This document shows positions 57,592 through 64,000 of a stretch of 64,000 bases of DNA, piece by piece (the first letter of the stretch is position 1; each line of letters opens with the position of its first letter). A program made the position numbers and the translations under genes. The stretch comes from Nematocida ironsii (Eukaryota; Microsporidia): contig LTDK01000186.1 in the NCBI GenBank assembly GCA_001642415.1, positions 1 through 64,000 on the forward strand, written 5' to 3'. The notes beneath the pieces were generated by a model. The model had not been told where the DNA came from. It saw only the letters and a program-made list of their open reading frames with translations, and did not search any database.

Positions 57592-58584
57592 ATGGATAAA
57601 TTCATAGAATCATTAAACTCATTTGTTGAGTCCGCAAAAGAAGCAGGATTTAATGCGTCTGCTAAAGCAAATAATGCATCTGAAACCACTGAAGATTCAT
57701 CAGCACCACCAGAAGTAAAATCAGAAGTAGTACAAGAAACAAATCAACAGATCCAATCACAAAGCAACACGACATATTTTGGAATGAATATATTCCAGAT
57801 AGATATTTTTAAGAATATGCTTTTTATGTTCATGACATCTATTTCATCTAATATACTTAAGATTTTTGATAATATGTTTGATTCAATTGAGTCACAATTT
57901 AACTCATCTATTTCTAGCAGCATTAGATATTATATTTATATATTTTTGCTTATTTCAATATTTCTATTTTCATATAGTATAGCTATTTTAAGTATTTTAC
58001 CTATTGCTTATAAACTATTCTATTCTTTAGGAGAGTTTAAACCAAATGACTGGATGTGGCCGTTAGCTCTCCTGGGATTTGTGAATGTTATTATGTACTT
58101 ATTTGTAACATCTGTTTTCTATTTTGCACTGGCTTTGTATATGGGAGTGTTTCTTAACAGCTATTTCTCTAATACACAAAAATCAAGTATTATCTCATTA
58201 AGAACCCTAGAGCTGTGCATACTTGGTGTAATATGTAGTACTAATCTTCTTGTTCTGTATTATAAGACAGAAATATTTTATTTATTAGGGGGTACTTATA
58301 TGGGCCTAGCATGCAATTTTATAATTTGGTTTACTTTTATATATAGTAATATTATTATACTGCGATTTATTTATACTAAGCTGAGAAGGTGGATAAAATT
58401 AAAAACCAATCAGCTAACAGAAGACCAAAAATCAGAAGAACTTGTGAAACCTAAGTATAGATTAGACATAATGAATATTGCGCTAATACTTTTGCTGAGT
58501 TTGATTTTAAGTTTTATAACATGTAAATGGATGGTTATACTGGGTGGTATAGGAGCAGTTACTTATTTATCACATTCAAGTTAA
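57592..58584 (+). CDS. Multipass membrane protein, 330 aa
   Basis: The first ~65 residues are polar, Ala/Glu/Ser/Gln-rich. A weakly hydrophobic part (about 66-110) is followed by roughly seven strong hydrophobic helices to the C-terminus, with a charged loop (KLRRWIKLKTNQLTEDQKSEE) near 260-285. No known family is recognised. It is not clearly related to the other multipass protein at 48362. It lies 220 bases after the paladin-type gene. Confidence 0.7.
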   Translation: MDKFIESLNSFVESAKEAGFNASAKANNASETTEDSSAPPEVKSEVVQETNQQIQSQSNTTYFGMNIFQIDIFKNMLFMFMTSISSNILKIFDNMFDSIESQFNSSISSSIRYYIYIFLLISIFLFSYSIAILSILPIAYKLFYSLGEFKPNDWMWPLALLGFVNVIMYLFVTSVFYFALALYMGVFLNSYFSNTQKSSIISLRTLELCILGVICSTNLLVLYYKTEIFYLLGGTYMGLACNFIIWFTFIYSNIIILRFIYTKLRRWIKLKTNQLTEDQKSEELVKPKYRLDIMNIALILLLSLILSFITCKWMVILGGIGAVTYLSHSS

Positions 58585-59008
58585 ATAATGTATACTTAAA
58601 TTTGTAAAAGTATGTATATTTCGGGCTATATGGCATTATACAGTATAATTTAGTATATGCTGTAGATTATTAAAGATTATTTGGACTGTGGTGTTTGTTT
58701 ATATATTTATGTAATATTTTAGTAGAATAAACTAGTTTGTTTTAGTACACGTGTGATTATCACTTTTATAAAAAATATAAAGTCTACCTGTGCTTTGTAT
58801 TTATGAAGGCTTTTCAAATAATTATAAATAGAATTTTATAAATAAAAACCCAGTTTGAATTGACTTAGTGTATTAGATCTGGAAAATTTGAGTATTGATT
58901 ATAAAAAGAAAGCAGAAAGCCTGTCTATAAAGAATTCCAAAATATTTCAATTTCAATTTCATTTCTGTATTGCTTATAGTAAAATTTTCTGTTTTTTTAT
59001 TTCCTCAA
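58585..59008. other. Intergenic, no gene seen
   Basis: AT-rich spacer with one TTTCGGGCTATA at 58619-58630, a one-base variant of the recurrent motif. No gene is recognised. Confidence 0.5.
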
Positions 59009-59932
59009 ATGGGTTGTAATGAGTGTAAAATACAGCCAGCTATAACAATCCGGCCATCAACAAAAATGAAGTTATGTAAAAAGTGTTTTGTTCGCAGTAT
59101 AGAAGAGCAGGTGCACAGCACAGTCAAAGAAACAGAGATGTTTAAAGGCACCACAAGATTAATAATTGGTGTAAGCGGAGGGAAGGATTCAACTGTTTTA
59201 GCACACATTCTTAATATACTGAACAAAAGACATCAGTATGGTTTGGAGCTGAGGCTTTTATGTATTGATGAAGGGATATCTGGATACAGAGATAAGTCAA
59301 TAGAGGTAGTGCACACAAATGAGAAGGATCTAATGATTCCATTAAAAATAATGAGTTATAAAGAGATATACGGGTATACGATGGATAAAGTAGTAGATAA
59401 AATTGGTAGAAAGAGCAATTGCACATACTGCGGAGTGTTTAGGCGAGGTGCGCTGGAAGATGGTGCCAAACTTCTAAATGGAGACATGATTGCCACGGGG
59501 CATAATGCAGATGACATAGCAGAAACTATTCTTTTGAACTACTTTCGAGGAGACATGAATAGACTAGTTAAGTGTGCACACCCAATAACACAGACAACGT
59601 CTAAAGATGTAATACCCCGGTGCAAGCCACTTGCGGATGTATATGAGAAGGAAATAGTAATGTATGCCTTTTACAATAACCTACCGTATTTTTCAACTGA
59701 GTGCAAGTACTCGCCCGGTGCATTCCGGGGATACGCCAGAACATACATAAAAGCCTTAGAAAAGACAAATCCACAATCAATTCTAAAAATTATCAAGTCA
59801 GGAAAGCACGTACAAAAACACTCACACCAGATGGAAAGCCATTCATGCAAAGAATGCGGAAAGAACTGTTCTGGTGCAGAGGGCGTGTGTAAGTCCTGTT
59901 TACTACTGAAATCTCTTTCTGTAATATCATAG
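59009..59932 (+). CDS. NCS6: Cytosolic tRNA 2-thiolation protein CTU1/Ncs6, 307 aa
   Basis: Ncs6 thiolates U34 of Lys/Glu/Gln tRNAs with Ncs2 and the Urm1 sulphur carrier. The first ATG is 59009 (MGCNECKIQ); an open lead-in before it has no ATG. Seen: N-terminal zinc Cys (3, 6, 23, 26), PP-loop GVSGGKDSTV (54-63), NCTYCGVFRRGALEDGAKLL near 143-162, GHNADDIAETILLNYFRGD, PRCKPLADVYEKEIVMYA, and a C-terminal CKECGKNCSGAEGVCKSC zinc site. Both CxxC sites and the PP-loop are intact. A tRNA-Glu (TTC), one of its substrates, is present in this window. Confidence 0.95.
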   Translation: MGCNECKIQPAITIRPSTKMKLCKKCFVRSIEEQVHSTVKETEMFKGTTRLIIGVSGGKDSTVLAHILNILNKRHQYGLELRLLCIDEGISGYRDKSIEVVHTNEKDLMIPLKIMSYKEIYGYTMDKVVDKIGRKSNCTYCGVFRRGALEDGAKLLNGDMIATGHNADDIAETILLNYFRGDMNRLVKCAHPITQTTSKDVIPRCKPLADVYEKEIVMYAFYNNLPYFSTECKYSPGAFRGYARTYIKALEKTNPQSILKIIKSGKHVQKHSHQMESHSCKECGKNCSGAEGVCKSCLLLKSLSVIS

Positions 59933-60175
59933 ACCATGCATAATCCGAAATAACCAGAAATCGTTATTTTGGTGCTATTTTGACTTTTATACGGTTAATC
60001 TAGCAATAATCCCCATTCTTTCATCTCTTCATGGTTATTTCTAATGAATATTTTAAACTGATTTTCATTTAAATAAATATTTTATTCCTATTCCCTATTC
60101 GTTCATCTATATTTTGCACTTCCATGCTAATCATACCACTTCTATGAACTGTGCTGAATTTATTCTAACAAGCCC

Positions 60176-60811
60176 TTATAAAGAAAAGACATCCGTGGAG
60201 GAATCTCTTGATCCTTTAAGTGCATTTTCGTGTGCTTTAAAAATAAGTTTAGATGACTCTGGTATTTCTGCAAATGCCCTCCATAACTCACCTATTCGCA
60301 TGACCTTTTTGTCCTTTATGCTTGTCCATATGCTTATCCTTACGTAGTTCTTACGTGGGGAGAAAACAGCACCACAAATAGCATTTGAATAGCTTTTATC
60401 TATTGCTGCCTCTGAGACCATAGAATCCTTTAGAACGCCATCTGCAGATCTCACCATAACAGACTCAGAAAGGCAGAAAAGTAAAGTGTTTGCCCATATT
60501 TGGTTTGGGTTTGTTCCGAAGGATAGTTCTAAAACCCACTTGCCACCAGATGCATTGCGTGGGTCTTCCCACATAGGCTCTATCCCAGTTCTGAAAAAAT
60601 GAAGATTTGAGCTAATGGGCAGTACACATAAATCACCGATTTCTTTTAATGTGCTCCAGAACACTTCTATATCCGAAACAGTCCCTAGTTTTTGTAAACA
60701 GTCGCTCCAATTGTCATTATTTGTATATTTTTTATCTTGGCAGTCAAACCACCATACCCACTCTTGGTTTAGCTTGTGCCGTGGTGACATATTCTCCATA
60801 TCCATACTCAT
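60176..60811 (-). CDS. CDC33: Translation initiation factor eIF4E, cap-binding, 211 aa
   Basis: eIF4E binds the 7-methylguanosine cap. The family motifs are seen: LNQEWVWWFDCQDKK near the N-terminus (H.L...W.(L/F)W), VFWSTLKEIGDL, the cap-binding PMWEDPRNASGGKWVLELSF block (MWED.N..GG.W), and a later SPRKNYVRISIWTS. Start: the first ATG in frame is 60811 (MSMDMENMSPR); the frame is open a little further but without ATG. Length is normal. AAATATTTTTACTTTTTATT lies directly before the start. Confidence 0.93.
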   Translation of the reverse strand: MSMDMENMSPRHKLNQEWVWWFDCQDKKYTNNDNWSDCLQKLGTVSDIEVFWSTLKEIGDLCVLPISSNLHFFRTGIEPMWEDPRNASGGKWVLELSFGTNPNQIWANTLLFCLSESVMVRSADGVLKDSMVSEAAIDKSYSNAICGAVFSPRKNYVRISIWTSIKDKKVMRIGELWRAFAEIPESSKLIFKAHENALKGSRDSSTDVFSL

Positions 60812-60955
60812 TGCCAAATAAAAAGTAAAAATATTTAAGAAAGTTGAGTTTTAAAACTAACAAATTAAAAGTCTATCGCAGCCATTGCTCTAATACCACT
60901 ATAACACTAAGAATATCAAGCATTCTTATAGATTTTTCTGTATTTAGTAAATTCT

Positions 60956-62269
60956 CTATTTTGGTGTTATTTTTATATCTTGAATAATATTTAAATCTTG
61001 AAATATTTGTTTTTTGTTATTTTCAGTTAATTGATCGAACAGAAGATTCCCCAATTCATTGTTTTTCAGCTTTACAGTTTTCACTTGCTCATGTATTCTG
61101 TCGGCAGAGGATGTCACAACAGTTACTCTCTGAATTAGTGCAGTTATCTCTTCGATTGAGGAAGATATGGACTCTAAATACACTTCTGCACTGTTTTTTT
61201 GGGTTTTTTCCTGCAGAATACTCAGCTGGTCCTTTAAATTCTGATTTTGTGCAGTTAAACACTTTATCTGGTTAATTAGCTTTTCTGCTACTTTCTCATT
61301 AGTTTTAAGCTGTGGAGTTAGTTTTATTTTCTTTGCAGCTGAAAGGAAGCTAATTGTACTTTTTGTTTCTGTTTGGTCCTCTGGATCTACTGTTCCAATT
61401 ATCGCTAGATTGGAGTTCTGACTAAGAGAATCTCTTAATATAAAAGTAAGCTTTGAGTCTCTGTAATTTATGTGCTTTGCCTTGCTGTCTGCTGAAAGTG
61501 TGCTTATTATTCTGCTGAGACACAGAAGACTTTTGTTTATATTGCTTGTTTCTAACGTTTTTTCAGATGTTTTCAGTCTTTTGCTCATAAACCCAGTCGA
61601 CTGCCTTGCATCTTCTCGCTCATTTTTTACAGAACTGTCATATGACAGCTTTTCAGATCCAGCCAAGTCGACTAGTGTTATTTTTGACTCAATTGTATAG
61701 TTTTCACTGGGTTTTTCTAATGAAATAGTAAATACCATGTGACTGCGACTGCTCCGAGAGTTTACTCCATTTGATCCAGTCGTTCTGTTTCGTATCCCAC
61801 TCCGAAACACATCCATTGCCTCCTCAAACTTATTGCACTCTACCACCTGAATCCTATCCAGAACTACACCAGCTGTGCTCTCTCTTACATTCACCTGATT
61901 CATAGATAGTAAATCATAAATCTTCTCATTATACACTTCTACAACGGATAAAGTAACTTTACTAACATTCTCTGAATATATCTTCTTTATAGTTAGTGGA
62001 ATAAGACCTAAACTCTCTTCTGTCCCTTCCATTGTGTATGTCTTACCACTCCCAGTCTGCCCATATGTAAATACTGTTGTGCTATACCCATTTAAGGCCA
62101 TGCTAATCAGTGGAGATACACTTTGGAACACATTATCCTGGTCTGGCCCATAAAATATTCTATCAAAGTCATACATCCCAGTTTTATCTATAACTGAGTT
62201 ATCAGAAAACATAAATGACCCGTCTCTCTTCTCTCCCTTTACTCGCAGGAAGACTTTCACTCTTTCCAT
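60956..62269 (-). CDS. Kinesin motor protein, N-terminal motor, 437 aa
   Basis: The motor domain begins at residue 3. P-loop GQTGSGKT is at 70-77, switch I NSRSSRSH at 170-177, switch II DLAGSE at 201-206, and NINKSLLCLSRIISTL with HINYRDSKLTFILRDSL near 240-285. A coiled coil follows at about 320-350 (TNEKVAEKLINQIKCLTAQN) and a short tail. The motor at the N-terminus excludes Kar3. Switch II is followed by an inserted polar loop (SYDSSVKNEREDARQ). The short length does not allow placing it in kinesin-5, -7 or -8. Its promoter faces the Nth-like gene (179 bases). Confidence 0.92.
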   Translation of the reverse strand: MERVKVFLRVKGEKRDGSFMFSDNSVIDKTGMYDFDRIFYGPDQDNVFQSVSPLISMALNGYSTTVFTYGQTGSGKTYTMEGTEESLGLIPLTIKKIYSENVSKVTLSVVEVYNEKIYDLLSMNQVNVRESTAGVVLDRIQVVECNKFEEAMDVFRSGIRNRTTGSNGVNSRSSRSHMVFTISLEKPSENYTIESKITLVDLAGSEKLSYDSSVKNEREDARQSTGFMSKRLKTSEKTLETSNINKSLLCLSRIISTLSADSKAKHINYRDSKLTFILRDSLSQNSNLAIIGTVDPEDQTETKSTISFLSAAKKIKLTPQLKTNEKVAEKLINQIKCLTAQNQNLKDQLSILQEKTQKNSAEVYLESISSSIEEITALIQRVTVVTSSADRIHEQVKTVKLKNNELGNLLFDQLTENNKKQIFQDLNIIQDIKITPK

Positions 62270-62448
62270 TAAATCTTAAAATAAAAAAACTCTTTAAGCT
62301 TTTCATATAATGCACCCAGAAATTTCTTCTTAAAATATTCTTGATTCGTTAATATTTTACACAAAAACAGATATATTTCCATTTATGGAACTCTGTTTTC
62401 ATTTTATTTTTTGGTTTTTATTCTTTCTTTTATTCTTGAAAAATTTCT

Positions 62449-63381
62449 ATGGATAAGAATAAAGTGCTGCTTGATTTATTCGATGCATGGGAGAAAGGAG
62501 AAAAAAGTGACAGCGACTACTACACAGATTTGCCCAGCGAAATTCAAGATATTGAAGATCAACAGCTAAAGCGAGTTTATATTCTTTTTTATTACGCATT
62601 ATCAGGTAAATTATCAATTAAGCAAAGTATGTTTAAAATTAAGAAGTTAATAAAGCTTAAGGCAAAGAGCACAGAAGAACTGCCTGTAAACAACTGGACG
62701 TGCTCTGAGGAGGGCGTAATAAATCCTGTTGAAATAGCCAAAGCTACTTCTATAGAAATAAGAGACTGTTTGAAAAATAGAATATCAATTAAAGATGCTA
62801 TTAGTATTAAGAATCTTGGAATGTACATTATTAAGTACAACGAAATACCCAACACAACAAACAGTTTATTGAAGTTCGTAATAATAAATAACCTGCGAGC
62901 AAGTATGATCATGTATCATGCATGGAATCGGGTGGATGAGATTGCGCTTACTGCTCCTATGTGTCGTGTTATATATAGACTTGGTTGGCTTAAAAATCTT
63001 AATGCCTCAAATTTAAACACGATACATGAATGGTCTAAGAACAAGAACGCGAATAGTCTTAAGATGCAGCAGAGTATAGAAAACATGTTTCCATTTAGTC
63101 TTTGGGGAAAAGTCCCTCCGGCTTTTGATCATCATGGGACAGTAATATGCAAGCGAGTTCCGCTCTGTGACAAATGTATACTTAAAGACACATGTCCATC
63201 CAGTCGAGTGTCCAAGAAAGTAAACACGCATATGGACGAACTGCAGAAGCAAGGATATTTTCTTGAGCACAAAGCAGATAATTGTAAATTTAATGAAGAA
63301 AAAGACGAAAAAGAAGAGAAAGAAGAGAAAGAACTATTATCGTATGAAGACACTGAGGAAGAAGACATGTCAGATATTTAG
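62449..63381 (+). CDS. Endonuclease III (Nth)-like Fe-S protein, probably inactive, 310 aa
   Basis: A four-cysteine loop fits the Nth cluster: Cys234, Cys240, Cys243 and Cys249 (ICKRVPLCDKCILKDTC). The first spacing is 5, against 6 in Nth. FDHHGTVIC before it matches the (L)..HG...C lead-in. Aligning back from there, the catalytic Lys of the helix-hairpin-helix and the Asp of the (V)DTH loop fall on Arg150 and Thr169, so activity is unlikely. The N-terminal ~85 residues are not Nth-like. The C-terminus is a Glu/Lys run (EEKDEKEEKEEKE). It could be a cluster-bearing structural or DNA-binding factor. Confidence 0.6.
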   Translation: MDKNKVLLDLFDAWEKGEKSDSDYYTDLPSEIQDIEDQQLKRVYILFYYALSGKLSIKQSMFKIKKLIKLKAKSTEELPVNNWTCSEEGVINPVEIAKATSIEIRDCLKNRISIKDAISIKNLGMYIIKYNEIPNTTNSLLKFVIINNLRASMIMYHAWNRVDEIALTAPMCRVIYRLGWLKNLNASNLNTIHEWSKNKNANSLKMQQSIENMFPFSLWGKVPPAFDHHGTVICKRVPLCDKCILKDTCPSSRVSKKVNTHMDELQKQGYFLEHKADNCKFNEEKDEKEEKEEKELLSYEDTEEEDMSDI

Positions 63382-63409
63382 TTAACTATGGCCGTGTGTT
63401 GTAGTATTT

Positions 63410-64000
63410 ATGAACAGCGAGTATAAAATTTTTATGCATACGAAAATAGTTAGAGTAGAAGGAAATCTGTCTAAAATCTCAGAGGAGTTTATTAATGGGC
63501 CGGTTGCGTTTCCAACAGAAACGGTATATGGTCTTGGTGCGTCTGTTTGGAGAGAAGATTTAATTAAAAAAGTATTTGAAATAAAAAACAGACCGCAGGA
63601 TAACCCATTAATTGTGCATGTGTCTTCTTTAGATATGCTAAGAAAGTGCATAGCAGGAGACATTCCTGAGATTTATAATGAGTTGATTAATGAGTTTTGG
63701 CCAGGTCCCTTGACTCTTCTCTTTAAGAAGGCTGCCAATCTTCCATACTCTGTTACAGCTGGGAGTGAGTATGTTGCAGTTCGTATGCCAGACCATAAGG
63801 ACATACTTCGAGTAATTGATTATTTAGGCGAGCCAATTGTAGGCCCATCCGCAAATAAAAGCGGTAGGCCAAGCCCAACCACTGCACAGCATGTGTTTGA
63901 TGACTTAAATGGGGATGTATCATTGATTATTGATGGGGGCGTGTGTGAGAAAGGGATTGAGTCTACTATAGTTAATGGAATACTGGACACACCTTTATTG
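63410..64000 (+). CDS. SUA5: SUA5/YrdC threonylcarbamoyl-AMP synthase, 3' end outside the window
   Basis: Sua5 makes threonylcarbamoyl-AMP for t6A37 of ANN-decoding tRNAs. Seen in 197 codons: PTETVYGLGA, KNRPQDNPLIVHVSS, WPGPLTLLF, VAVRMPDHKD, VGPSANKSGRPSPTTAQHVFDDL, and IIDGG...GIESTIV. These are all the YrdC-domain motifs in order. The frame is intact to base 64000 and has no stop; the C-terminal Sua5 domain would lie further right. The first in-frame ATG is 63410; one at 63434 (MHTKIVRVEG) is equally plausible. It follows the Nth-like gene by 28 bases. Confidence 0.93.
   Translation, partial: MNSEYKIFMHTKIVRVEGNLSKISEEFINGPVAFPTETVYGLGASVWREDLIKKVFEIKNRPQDNPLIVHVSSLDMLRKCIAGDIPEIYNELINEFWPGPLTLLFKKAANLPYSVTAGSEYVAVRMPDHKDILRVIDYLGEPIVGPSANKSGRPSPTTAQHVFDDLNGDVSLIIDGGVCEKGIESTIVNGILDTPLL

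Noticed and set aside
1..64000. CRISPR arrays, insertion sequences, prophage or bacterial operon signals
   Set aside because: The genes are eukaryotic, the tandem arrays have no unique spacers, and no transposase, integrase or reverse transcriptase is encoded.

Overview
This window reads as a chromosome segment from a microsporidian, or a similarly reduced intracellular fungal relative. The genes are eukaryotic, intron-free as far as I can see, short for their families, and set in AT-rich DNA. Housekeeping genes are recognisable (importin beta Kap95, TAF6, PAB1, V-ATPase B, fibrillarin, MAK16, eIF4E, UFD1, CK2 beta, NF-YC, P1 stalk protein). The left part also carries a lineage-specific family of large secreted proteins. 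That pattern recalls nematode-infecting Nematocida, but the genus is inference. No mitochondrial, bacterial or viral genes and no transposase were seen.

Region by region: 1-3.05 kb is a purine-rich, less AT-rich block with scrambled reading frames, two possible small genes and a GT satellite. At about 3.05 kb the composition switches abruptly. From 3.2 to 17.1 kb lies an accessory island: AT-rich arrays built on a palindromic TTACACA/TGTGTAA word, two coiled-coil proteins with a C-terminal membrane anchor that face outwards, and between them three paralogues of a secreted family (one truncated), a frameshifted remnant, a 53-codon gene, a tRNA-Ile and a collapsed repeat with a 50-base gap. From 17.3 to 31.1 kb the genes are CK2 beta, TAF6, Kap95, Got1-like, a Vps53-like protein, UFD1, Rad14/XPA and two thioredoxin-reductase relatives, one of them reduced to half size. 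From 31.4 to 42.4 kb come a p115/Uso1-like head protein, tRNA-Ala, PAB1, a J-protein, ribosomal P1, NF-YC and V-ATPase B. From 42.4 to 64 kb come Sen1-like helicase, membrane proteins, fibrillarin, MAK16, tRNA-Glu, a LUC7-like protein, Rrp46, a triple paladin-type phosphatase, CTU1/NCS6, eIF4E, a kinesin, an Nth-like Fe-S protein and the start of SUA5.

Functionally the window holds transcription and SAGA/TFIID-type factors (TAF6, NF-YC, possibly Ada3), RNA processing (PAB1, Sen1, NOP1, MAK16, Rrp46, LUC7), tRNA modification (CTU1, SUA5), secretory traffic (Got1, Vps53-like, Uso1-like, J-protein) and DNA repair (Rad14, Nth-like). Genes are packed closely, with divergent start codons as little as 36-40 bp apart. 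Several stop codons sit inside or against AATAAA. The points most worth checking are a 119-base identical tract in two otherwise diverged secreted paralogues, a 137-bp duplicated intergenic element, a structured intergenic segment at 50.1-50.3 kb, and several apparently catalytically dead enzyme homologues.
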